Assembly: GCA_036654795.1 (NCBI GenBank)
Contig: JAVVRI010000155.1
Coordinates: forward strand, 1 to 5,798
Direction: 5' to 3'
Source of the DNA: JAVVRI01 sp036654795
GTDB taxonomy: Bacteria; Bacteroidota; Bacteroidia; Bacteroidales; Tannerellaceae
DNA: 5,798 bases
How positions within the stretch are numbered: the first letter of the stretch is position 1; every line of letters starts with the position of its first letter. Shown one piece after another: positions 1-5,798 of this stretch. Made by a program: the position numbers and the translations under genes. Below the pieces are notes generated by a model. The model was not told the origin of the DNA and did not search any database. It saw nothing but the letters and a program-made list of their open reading frames with translations.

Positions 1-1725
1 ACGAATATCTTGTTCGTCGAGTATGCGCGACAGCTCCCAAGCATAATCATTAAACTTCTCGCTAATCGGCATGATTACTACCTGATCGGGTGTTAGCCAC
101 AAAGGAAATTTACCACCTGTATGCTCAATCAGTACTGCGACGAAACGCTCCATCGAACCAAACGGCGCACGGTGGATCATAACGGGACGATGCTTTTTGT
201 TATCCTCGCCAGTATATTCCAATTCGAAACGTTCGGGCAGGTTATAGTCTACCTGAATCGTACCTAACTGCCAACGACGACCAATGGCATCTTTCACCAT
301 GAAGTCGAGCTTCGGACCATAAAATGCAGCCTCACCATATTCCACTTTCGCCTTCAAACCCTTTTCTTGGCAGGCTTCAATAATAGCAGATTCGGCTTTT
401 TCCCAATTCTCGTCTGTACCAATATACTTATCACGGTTCACCTTGTCTCGCAAAGAGATCTGTGCCTCAAAGTTTTCAAAATCGAGCGCCTTAAAGATAA
501 TGAAAATAATATCCATTACTTTCAAAAACTCATCTTTCAACTGATCAGGACGACAGAACAAGTGGGCGTCATCTTGGGTAAAGCCACGTACCCTTGTCAA
601 ACCATGCAACTCGCCACTTTGTTCATAACGATACACAGTTCCAAACTCCGCGAAGCGCAAAGGCAGATCTTTATATGAGCGTGGAAATGCTTTATATATT
701 TCGCAGTGATGCGGGCAGTTCATTGGTTTCAGCAAAAACTCTTCTCCTTCTATAGGAGTATTAATAGGCTGAAAAGAATCTTTTCCATACTTGGCGTAGT
801 GACCGGAAGTAACATACAGTTGCTTGCTTCCTATGTGCGGCGTCATCACCTGCTGATAGCCATATCTTTTTTGAATACGCTTCAAAAAATCCTCCAACTT
901 CAAGCGAAGTTGTGTACCACGAGGTAACCATAAAGGCAACCCTGCTCCTACTGCGCTCGAGAATGTAAAGAGCTCCAACTCCTTGCCTAGCTTGCGGTGG
1001 TCGCGCTTCTTAGCCTCTTCCAGCAACACCAAATATTCATCCAACATCTTCTTCTTTGGGAAGGTGATGCCATATAAGCGAACCAGCTGCTTGCGCTTTT
1101 CGTCTCCGCGCCAATAGGCACCGGCTACGCTTAACACCTTAACGGCTTTTAGGTAGGAGGTATTAGGAAGGTGCGGACCGCGACAAAGGTCGGTAAAGGC
1201 TCCTTGCGTATAGGTTGTGATTGTGCCATCGGCCAATTCACTGATCAGTTCAGTCTTATAGGTTTCGCTACGGTCACCAAACATTTTGAGTGCATCTGCT
1301 TTGCTAATGTCCTGACGTTTGATTTCTTCTTTACGAGCTACGAGCTCAAGCATTTTGGCTTCTATAACCGGAAAATCAGCTTCTTTTATAGTTACCTCAC
1401 CCGGATCTACATCGTAGTAGAACCCGCTCTCAATAGCCGGTCCGATACCAAATTGAATACCTGGGTAGAGCTCCTGCAAGGCTTCCGCCATTAGGTGAGC
1501 ACTTGAATGCCAGAAGGCATGCTTCCCTTCTTCATCTTCCCATTTAAATAGTTTGACGGCAGCATCCTGGCTTATTGGGCGCATCAAGTCCCATATTTCA
1601 CCATTCACGCTTACAGCCAACACATCCTGCGCTAATCGAGGGCTAATGCTTTCTGCGATTTGCATGGCAGTTGTTCCTGCGGCATATTCTCTTACAGAAT
1701 TATCCGGAAATGTAATCTTTATCAT
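1..1725 (-). CDS. thrS: Threonyl-tRNA synthetase (ThrRS), 3'-truncated by window edge
   Basis: Cytoplasmic class II synthetase that joins threonine to tRNA-Thr using ATP and clears mischarged Ser-tRNA-Thr. I translated 575 uninterrupted codons from the ATG at 1725. Domains in order: TGS (about 1-61); N2 editing domain with its HxxxH motif (H73, H77 in HSSAH) and C181/H185 in DLCRGPH; catalytic core from about 245. The three expected zinc ligands are present: C337 (KPMNCPHH), H388 (TQDDAH) and H518 (IHRAPFGSMERF). Class II motif 2 spans about 357-388 and motif 3 about 518-528. The anticodon-binding domain has only just begun (about 543 on). Family members are about 640 residues, so roughly 70 are missing because the window ends, not because the gene is broken. 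The start is the only ATG giving a complete TGS domain (MIKITFPDNS); no Shine-Dalgarno precedes it, which is common in Bacteroidetes. In related genomes thrS is often followed by infC-rpmI-rplT, which would lie outside this window (inference). Confidence 0.97.
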   Translation of the reverse strand, partial: MIKITFPDNSVREYAAGTTAMQIAESISPRLAQDVLAVSVNGEIWDLMRPISQDAAVKLFKWEDEEGKHAFWHSSAHLMAEALQELYPGIQFGIGPAIESGFYYDVDPGEVTIKEADFPVIEAKMLELVARKEEIKRQDISKADALKMFGDRSETYKTELISELADGTITTYTQGAFTDLCRGPHLPNTSYLKAVKVLSVAGAYWRGDEKRKQLVRLYGITFPKKKMLDEYLVLLEEAKKRDHRKLGKELELFTFSSAVGAGLPLWLPRGTQLRLKLEDFLKRIQKRYGYQQVMTPHIGSKQLYVTSGHYAKYGKDSFQPINTPIEGEEFLLKPMNCPHHCEIYKAFPRSYKDLPLRFAEFGTVYRYEQSGELHGLTRVRGFTQDDAHLFCRPDQLKDEFLKVMDIIFIIFKALDFENFEAQISLRDKVNRDKYIGTDENWEKAESAIIEACQEKGLKAKVEYGEAAFYGPKLDFMVKDAIGRRWQLGTIQVDYNLPERFELEYTGEDNKKHRPVMIHRAPFGSMERFVAVLIEHTGGKFPLWLTPDQVVIMPISEKFNDYAWELSRILDEQDIR

Positions 1726-1758
1726 AATCTATATCACTAAAATTCTTTTACTAATGCG

Positions 1759-1766
1759 CAAAGTTA
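1759..1766 (-). promoter_or_regulatory. Probable thrS promoter, Bacteroides-type -7 element
   Basis: On the minus strand this reads TAACTTTG, an exact match to the Bacteroidetes -7 consensus TAnnTTTG, 33 nt upstream of the thrS ATG. A possible weak -33 element (CTTTAG) lies about 17 nt further upstream. The implied leader is only about 25-30 nt, too short for a T-box or other structured leader. It lies between the TPR gene and thrS, so thrS probably has its own promoter. The motif is seen directly; its activity is inferred. Confidence 0.55.
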
Positions 1767-1800
1767 GCATTCTTTTTTGTATCTAAAGAAGTTTTTATAG

Positions 1801-1827
1801 AAAAAAAACCTTATTCGACCGATGAGG
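1801..1827 (-). terminator. Weak candidate terminator after the TPR gene
   Basis: Seven bases after the TPR stop codon, the minus strand carries CCTCAT, a 7-nt spacer and ATAAGG, followed by eight T residues. The stem has five pairs with one internal C-A mismatch, so it is weak, but the T-run is in the right place for intrinsic termination. It sits just ahead of the thrS promoter, as expected for separate units. It could also be chance in AT-rich DNA. Confidence 0.3.
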
Positions 1828-1833
1828 AACCCA

Positions 1834-3954
1834 TTAATTGCTAGTCATACGTTTAATTATACTATATGCGTTAATAATACCCAATTCGCCAGCCTTGCTC
1901 AGGTCGGCTATTCCACGGTTAACGTCCCCTAACGACAAGCGGGTCAGCCCACGATTAAAGTATGCTTCGGCAAATTCCGGATCACGAAGGATTGCTTCGT
2001 TATAATCTTGAATAGCAGCTCGAAAATCGCGTTGCGTACAAAGCATGTTTGCACGGTTGAAGTAGGCATATACAAATCCGGGGTTTGCTTTGATTACCAA
2101 ATCATAATCGCGCATAATCATCTCATGCTCATATGAGCGTTTGTTGTCTTTAAGCATCGCCGTAGCGGGGTCGATCGGTACATTCTGGATTGCCTTCTGC
2201 TGCGTCTTGCCTATATTAAGGTTCATACTTGTAGTAGAAAAATCATCCTGCGACGAAGAAGAGGATTGAGACATCATATACTCCAACTGCTTGTAACGCA
2301 CAACAGCACGGTTAAAGTACGCCATTTCGAAAGAAGGATCCAGCTCCACTACTTTGTTAAAGTCTTTTATCGCTTCGGCAAAGTCCTGCACCAACATAAA
2401 GTCGAGTGCACGGCCAAAGTAAGCATTCGCATCATTTGGATGAGTAGCTATGCGAGACGAGAAGTTATCTATAGAAGCAAAATGAGTCGCAATCTGGTCT
2501 TCTGTCAGCGCCGCCTCTTCATTGGTCAGGCGTAATTTTCGGCTAAGCAGCATGCGGCCGTTATAATCCTCAATCATCTTATCATAATAGACCAGCTTTT
2601 TTACCGGATCCATCCGCTCATAATAGGTCAGCACGAACTGAGGCTCCAAGTCTACACGAACATTTCTATCCTGCACCCTACCCCGCACTTCGCTCTGATA
2701 TTTGCTTTTGCGCTCTTCTTCCTTATCATATACCACCAGACGGTTAAACTTATCAATGCTCTTGTCAGACTTTTCGCGTGTCTTTTCTTCCTCTTTGGTT
2801 ACATCGGCGGTATTGGTGGCAGTCGTAGGATTGGTCACAGAGGACTTGCCGGACGAACGATCCTTTTTATTCTTCTCTTCCATATTAATAGCTGTCCAAT
2901 AATCGCGGTCAGCACCAACCACGTCACGCATCTTGCGCTTTGCTTCCGAGCGGCTATAATAACCCGGAAGAAAATTAGGATATTGCGTCAGCACAACGTC
3001 AAAGTCGCTTACCGATCCGGCATAATTACCCGTTTCAAAGCGAAGCAGGGCGCGGTTGTAATAAGCCATATAATTATCAGGCTCCTGCTCAATCACGACA
3101 TCGAAGTCTTCTATTGCACGGTTGTTATCCCCTACTTGCGAACGAAGCAGGCCGCGATTGAAGCGAGCTATCAGGTTTTGCTTGTCCATACTCACGACTT
3201 GGTCGTAATCCGCCATTGCCCCACGGAGATCATTCATCTGATAGCGCACCAAACCACGATTAATGTAATACCCACTTTCACGTGTATCCAGACGAAGAGC
3301 TTCGTTTAAGTCGGCAAGAGCAGCTTTCAAATCTTTCGTTTGATAAAAAAGAATGGCACGGTTACCGTATGCCGGAGCGTAGTAAGGATCCATTTCAATT
3401 CCTTTATTATAGTCGGCCAATGCTTTTAATGTATCTCCCTTTTCGAGGTACATCGCTCCACGCGTCATATAGTTCATCGAATATTTAGGATGGGCAACCA
3501 TCAAAACATCAAACACCTTTTCGGCTTTGTCAAAATCGCGTTTCTGAATATTAGCCACAGCGCTATTGACCAGCATTTGCCGGTCTTCTGGTTTAAACTC
3601 AAGACCTTTATGATAATCGGCAATAGCTTCGTCGTACTTTTCCAAGCTCTGACGGGCAATACCGCGAGCATAATAAGCCTGCACTAGGAAGGGGTTCCTT
3701 TCAAGACACAACGTACAGTCTTCTTCAGCTCCCTTGAAATCGTCCAAATTCACTTTAGCCACCGCTCTATAGAAATAAGGCTCAGCCAACCATGGCTTCG
3801 ACTTGATAACCTGATTAAAGTACTGTATTGAGAGTACATAGTCTTCAAAATAGAGGGCATTACGTCCAATTGCCAGCACACGATCAGTATTGATTTGCGC
3901 AACCAACGTGAGCGAACATACCTGTAAAATAAGAAAAAGTATTGCTTTTTTCAT
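1834..3954 (-). CDS. Exported tetratricopeptide-repeat (TPR) protein
   Basis: This 706-residue protein has an N-terminal signal peptide (MKKAILFLILQVCSLTLVAQ, likely cleaved near residue 20), so it probably acts in the periplasm or at the envelope. TPR repeats of about 34 residues run from about 24 to 360 (around ten units), with recurring signatures such as AYYARGIA, YINRGLVRY and YYNRALLRF and a P at the repeat ends (NPFL, DPYY, EPDN). A Lys/Glu/Ser/Thr-rich linker follows (about 360-400), then a non-TPR stretch (about 400-500). Further TPRs lie at about 507-540, 541-626 (one repeat split by a low-complexity insertion at 561-608), 627-660 and 661-694. No catalytic motif is visible; TPR arrays usually bind proteins, but the partner is unknown. 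I chose ATG 3954 over the in-frame GTG at 3975 and ATG at 3969 because it gives a standard signal peptide and has AAGGA seven bases upstream. The function is not recognised beyond fold and export. Confidence 0.9.
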   Translation of the reverse strand: MKKAILFLILQVCSLTLVAQINTDRVLAIGRNALYFEDYVLSIQYFNQVIKSKPWLAEPYFYRAVAKVNLDDFKGAEEDCTLCLERNPFLVQAYYARGIARQSLEKYDEAIADYHKGLEFKPEDRQMLVNSAVANIQKRDFDKAEKVFDVLMVAHPKYSMNYMTRGAMYLEKGDTLKALADYNKGIEMDPYYAPAYGNRAILFYQTKDLKAALADLNEALRLDTRESGYYINRGLVRYQMNDLRGAMADYDQVVSMDKQNLIARFNRGLLRSQVGDNNRAIEDFDVVIEQEPDNYMAYYNRALLRFETGNYAGSVSDFDVVLTQYPNFLPGYYSRSEAKRKMRDVVGADRDYWTAINMEEKNKKDRSSGKSSVTNPTTATNTADVTKEEEKTREKSDKSIDKFNRLVVYDKEEERKSKYQSEVRGRVQDRNVRVDLEPQFVLTYYERMDPVKKLVYYDKMIEDYNGRMLLSRKLRLTNEEAALTEDQIATHFASIDNFSSRIATHPNDANAYFGRALDFMLVQDFAEAIKDFNKVVELDPSFEMAYFNRAVVRYKQLEYMMSQSSSSSQDDFSTTSMNLNIGKTQQKAIQNVPIDPATAMLKDNKRSYEHEMIMRDYDLVIKANPGFVYAYFNRANMLCTQRDFRAAIQDYNEAILRDPEFAEAYFNRGLTRLSLGDVNRGIADLSKAGELGIINAYSIIKRMTSN
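2131..2274 (-). other. Low-complexity insertion splitting a TPR (residues 561-608)
   Basis: Helix A of a C-terminal TPR (AYFNRAVVRYKQLEYM) ends at about residue 560. The matching helix B (MRDYDLVIKANPG) begins only at about 614. Between them is a roughly 48-residue stretch that starts with a Ser/Gln/Asp-rich run (SQSSSSSQDD) and continues with Asn, Thr and Lys-rich sequence. A normal TPR has only a short turn here. The reading frame is intact. It probably forms a flexible loop projecting from the solenoid. Confidence 0.6.
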
Positions 3955-3961
3955 TCTATAA

Positions 3962-3966
3962 TCCTT
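3962..3966 (-). promoter_or_regulatory. Shine-Dalgarno of the TPR gene
   Basis: Minus-strand AAGGA with a 7-nt spacer to the ATG at 3954. It decides the start: the upstream in-frame GTG (3975) and ATG (3969) lie before this site and would place extra polar residues (MKDYR) ahead of the signal peptide. Confidence 0.6.
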
Positions 3967-3999
3967 CATATTCACGGATTAGATATTCCGATTAAGCAG

Positions 4000-4007
4000 C
4001 AAAAATA
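4000..4007 (-). promoter_or_regulatory. Candidate promoter -7 element for the TPR gene
   Basis: The minus strand reads TATTTTTG, matching TAnnTTTG, 45 nt upstream of the chosen ATG. No convincing TTTG-like -33 element is visible at the expected distance, and the surroundings are very AT-rich, so a chance match is possible. An 8-bp inverted repeat overlaps it. Confidence 0.4.
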
Positions 4008-4025
4008 AGTAATTATTCTTATTTT
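4002..4025. repeat. AT-rich inverted repeat overlapping the TPR promoter
   Basis: AAAATAAG (4002-4009) and CTTATTTT (4018-4025) are perfect reverse complements with an 8-nt spacer, and the left arm overlaps the candidate -7 element. A second inverted repeat, AATCCT/AGGATT (4044-4049 and 4060-4065), lies just upstream on the minus strand. Either could be an operator, but both are short and AT-rich enough to arise by chance. Confidence 0.3.
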
Positions 4026-4106
4026 GGCTCTATATTCGCAATCAATCCTGCATAAATTAAGGATTAACAACCTATTTGCACCAATAACCAACAGATGGCA
4101 AATACT

Positions 4107-4135
4107 GAGAGAGAGAGAAGAGGCGCTAAGCCTCT
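4107..4135 (-). terminator. Candidate terminator hairpin after the PhoH gene
   Basis: Six bases past the PhoH stop codon, the minus strand has AGAGGC, a 5-nt loop (TTAGC) and GCCTCT, a perfect 6-bp GC-rich stem. It is followed by a T/C-rich tract that includes (TC)6 (4107-4118) rather than a clean U-run. The position right after the gene supports termination; the absence of a poly-U tail weakens it. Confidence 0.4.
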
Positions 4136-4141
4136 CCCACT

Positions 4142-5467
4142 CTACAGCAAGTCGGAAGCCAGTTCTGAAAGCTGGCTACGCTCGCCTTTTATCAAGTTGA
4201 TATGAGCAAAAAGATCCTGCCCCTTCATCTTGTCCACCATGTAAGCCAATCCATTACTCTGAGCGTCCAAATAAGGAGAGTCAATCTGTTGAATATCTCC
4301 GGTAAAGACCATTTTCGTACCTTCACCGGCACGGGTGATGATGGTCTTTATCTCATGCGGAGTCAGGTTCTGCGCCTCGTCTATGATACAGAAAGTTTCG
4401 GACAAACTACGTCCACGAATAAAGGCCAATGCCTCGATAACCAGCTGATTGTTCTTTTGCAAATCGTCTATACGACGCACATCCGAACTACCGGGTGTAA
4501 ATTGCGCTTTAATCACATTCAGGTTGTCGAAAAGCGGCTGCATGAAAGGAGCAATCTTCTGCTTCTCATCTCCCGGCAGAAAGCCAATGTCTTTATTTGC
4601 CAGCGACACAATAGGGCGAGCCAACAATATTTGCTTGTAAATGCCGGCTTGCTTCAACGCAGCAGCCAACGCCAACAGAGTCTTACCCGTACCAGCCTTA
4701 CCTGTCAGACCTATCAGTTTAATATCCGGATCGTTCAGCACCTCAAAGGCAAAGGTTTGTTCAGCATTACGGGGCTGGATGCCATAATTAACTATTTTAT
4801 CCACTTTCCTAATCTTTCCCATTGTGGCATTATAACGGGACAACACTGAGTTACGCACACTTTTAAGAATAAAACAGGCATTCGAATCGAGCTTCTCGAT
4901 AAACGGAAGAGCTTCAGCCTCTACCCCTTCCGGCGAAGCATAGATACGGTCGATAATTTCCGGATCAATATCTTCATACGTCTCTTGTGCCCGTTCGAAA
5001 ATATCGACATTGATTACTTTATCAGTGATATAATCCTCCACCGGTATACCCAATGCACGGGCTTTCATGCGCAAATTGACATCCTTAGTAACAAGGATTG
5101 TTTTCGTCTTTGGATTTTTTTCCGCAATAAAAAAAGTACAAGACAAGATACGATGGTCGGCCGTTTTTTCAGGAAAGGAAAGAGCTATCTTTTCCTGATA
5201 TTTATCACCCGTAACTATATAAAGAGTGCCTTTATCCGGTCCCAGCGAAGCTCCTTTCAAGAAAAGATCTGTACTGGTAATCAGATCCAACTCACGCACA
5301 AACTCTCGGGCGTTATAATTAATCTGTTCGCTACCTTTCTTGAACTTATCCAACTCCTCCAATACAACTATCGGGAGATAAATATCATTCTCCTGAAAGT
5401 TTTCAATGCACTTGTAATCGTGAAGAATCACGTTGGTATCCAACACGAAGTTTTTCTTTGTTCCCAT
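4142..5467 (-). CDS. phoH2: PIN-PhoH family protein (PIN nuclease domain fused to PhoH ATPase)
   Basis: A 441-residue cytoplasmic protein. The N-terminal PIN domain (about 5-155) has the expected acidic residues: D10 in FVLDTNVILHD, E37/E38 in VVLEELDKF, D104 in TADHRIL and D129 in VTKDVNLR. The C-terminal PhoH ATPase (about 230-441) has Walker A GLTGKAGTGKT (K262), Walker B FCIIDEAQN (D363, E364), a sensor-like VFTGDIQQID and the C-terminal KGERS. Characterised PIN-PhoH (PhoH2) proteins are ATP-dependent RNA helicases with sequence-specific RNase activity; that role is inferred here. The protein is not the direct counterpart of E. coli PhoH, which lacks the PIN domain. I chose ATG 5467 over the in-frame GTG at 5506 because it starts right at the conserved PIN strand and the GTG overlaps the promoter -7 element. 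The Shine-Dalgarno is weak (GAAAGA). Length is normal and no key residue is missing. Confidence 0.95.
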   Translation of the reverse strand: MGTKKNFVLDTNVILHDYKCIENFQENDIYLPIVVLEELDKFKKGSEQINYNAREFVRELDLITSTDLFLKGASLGPDKGTLYIVTGDKYQEKIALSFPEKTADHRILSCTFFIAEKNPKTKTILVTKDVNLRMKARALGIPVEDYITDKVINVDIFERAQETYEDIDPEIIDRIYASPEGVEAEALPFIEKLDSNACFILKSVRNSVLSRYNATMGKIRKVDKIVNYGIQPRNAEQTFAFEVLNDPDIKLIGLTGKAGTGKTLLALAAALKQAGIYKQILLARPIVSLANKDIGFLPGDEKQKIAPFMQPLFDNLNVIKAQFTPGSSDVRRIDDLQKNNQLVIEALAFIRGRSLSETFCIIDEAQNLTPHEIKTIITRAGEGTKMVFTGDIQQIDSPYLDAQSNGLAYMVDKMKGQDLFAHINLIKGERSQLSELASDLL

Positions 5468-5505
5468 AGATCTTTCGTTTAATAGTAGTTTTAATTCGCC
5501 ATGCA

Positions 5506-5513
5506 CAAATATA
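5506..5513 (-). promoter_or_regulatory. Candidate promoter -7 element for the PhoH gene
   Basis: The minus strand reads TATATTTG, matching TAnnTTTG, 38 nt upstream of the ATG at 5467. No clear -33 TTTG is seen. It coincides with the upstream in-frame GTG, so a transcript from here could not include that GTG, which supports the shorter protein. Confidence 0.45.
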
Positions 5514-5686
5514 GCATTAATTATTGCTCATCATATCGTCACTAATGATTTATTTTTGGTTATAATCAGGGCAACCGCACCAAAAACAAGTTTTAAGCTT
5601 AAAAACAAATGGGCTGAATCTTGTAATACCTTCATCCGAACTATTAGTACTTTCTATACCACTATTTAGATCAAAGCATTATTATA
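5514..5686. other. AT-rich intergenic DNA without a recognisable gene
   Basis: No open frame here resembles a protein. A plus-strand frame crosses this stretch but starts inside the antisense of the PhoH gene and has no domain-like sequence. A TATTTTTG at 5551-5558 on the plus strand fits the -7 consensus but has no suitable -33 and no gene after it within the window. A 14-bp palindrome is listed separately. Confidence 0.5.
5591..5604. repeat. Perfect 14-bp palindrome TTTTAAGCTTAAAA
   Basis: The sequence reads the same on both strands. It shares the TTTT-(centre)-AAAA layout and the AGCT core with the larger palindromes at 5694-5777 but is otherwise different. It lies 124 nt upstream of the PhoH start codon. 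It could be an operator-like site or chance. Confidence 0.4.
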
Positions 5687-5784
5687 ATTATACTTTTGAG
5701 CTAGCTGGAAATCAATTTTGAGCTGGCTCAAAAACAATTACGGGCATGGTTAAAATCAATTTTGAGCTAGCTCAAAAGTATAAT
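5687..5784. repeat. 98-bp element with 20-bp terminal inverted repeats
   Basis: The left end (5687-5706, ATTATACTTTTGAGCTAGCT) is an exact reverse complement of the right end (5765-5784). The flanks outside the palindrome core (ATTATAC on the left, GTATAAT on the right) are also symmetric, so the array has defined, matching ends. The 5-mer AGCAT occurs near both outer edges (5675-5679 and 5785-5789), but the left copy is not directly adjacent to the end. Confidence 0.7.
5694..5781. repeat. Four 22-bp tandem units built on an 18-bp palindrome
   Basis: Units start at 5694, 5716, 5738 and 5760. Each is an 18-bp block close to the perfect palindrome TTTTGAGCTAGCTCAAAA, followed in the first three units by TCAA or ACAA. 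Unit 4 (5760-5777) is the exact palindrome. Unit 2 (5716-5733) differs at one base. Unit 1 (5694-5711) differs at three bases of its right arm. Unit 3 (5738-5755) is degenerate, matching at 11 of 18 positions. As RNA, a unit could fold into a 7-bp stem with a CUAG loop. The 22-bp period is about two helical turns, so sites would face the same side of the DNA. Confidence 0.8.
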
Positions 5785-5798
5785 AGCATATAAGAAAA

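Noticed and set aside
1..1725. Broken or pseudogenised thrS
   Set aside because: Reading all 575 codons shows no stop or frameshift, and all editing and zinc-binding residues are present; only the window edge truncates it.
1726..1766. T-box or other riboswitch leader for thrS
   Set aside because: The distance from the likely promoter to the ATG is only about 33 nt, too short for a T-box, and no conserved element is seen.
3910..3954. Lipoprotein signal on the TPR protein (Cys13 in the signal peptide)
   Set aside because: The residues before the Cys (LQV) lack the small residue needed at -1, and the hydrophobic run continues past it to a better signal peptidase I site near residue 20.
4107..4118. 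(GA)6 microsatellite as a phase-variable switch
   Set aside because: It lies downstream of the PhoH stop codon, about 150 nt from the next start and outside any promoter spacer, so slippage would not obviously switch a gene.
4202..4849. Long plus-strand open frame of 215 codons
   Set aside because: It lies entirely antisense to the PIN-PhoH gene, whose minus-strand frame contains every expected motif. The plus-strand translation shows no domain-like pattern.
5468..5506. Longer PIN-PhoH protein starting at the GTG at 5506
   Set aside because: The 13 extra residues (MHGELKLLLNERS) are not typical of the family and the GTG overlaps the probable -7 element.
5694..5784. CRISPR array
   Set aside because: The repeats are contiguous 22-bp units with only about 4 bp between palindromes, so there are no spacers, and no cas gene is present.

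Overview
The window looks like chromosomal housekeeping DNA from a member of the Bacteroidales, most likely Bacteroides or a close relative. Three things point there: the wording of the threonyl-tRNA synthetase, TAnnTTTG-type promoter -7 elements ahead of all three genes, and weak or absent Shine-Dalgarno sequences at two of the three starts. All three genes are on the minus strand, so the order of transcription runs from high to low coordinates.

Layout from high to low coordinate: (1) 5468-5798 is an AT-rich intergenic region. Its far end (about 5687-5784) holds a compact array of four 22-bp units built on an 18-bp palindrome and bracketed by a 20-bp inverted repeat. (2) 4142-5467 encodes a PIN-PhoH protein, with an N-terminal PIN nuclease-like domain and a C-terminal PhoH ATPase. 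(3) 3955-4141 is an intergenic region with a possible terminator, AT-rich inverted repeats and a probable promoter. (4) 1834-3954 encodes an exported protein made mostly of tetratricopeptide repeats, with a charged linker, a non-TPR centre and a low-complexity insertion that splits one C-terminal TPR. (5) 1726-1833 is a short gap with a T-run and a clear TAACTTTG -7 element. (6) 1-1725 is the first 575 codons of thrS; the C-terminal anticodon-binding domain runs off the window.

Each gene has its own promoter-like element and the gaps are 108-187 bp, so they are probably separate transcription units facing the same way rather than one tight operon. The proteins act in different places: RNA metabolism in the cytoplasm (PhoH), the cell envelope or periplasm (TPR protein) and translation (ThrRS). 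No direct cooperation is evident. I see no new multi-gene system; the least explained element is the palindromic array upstream of the PhoH gene.
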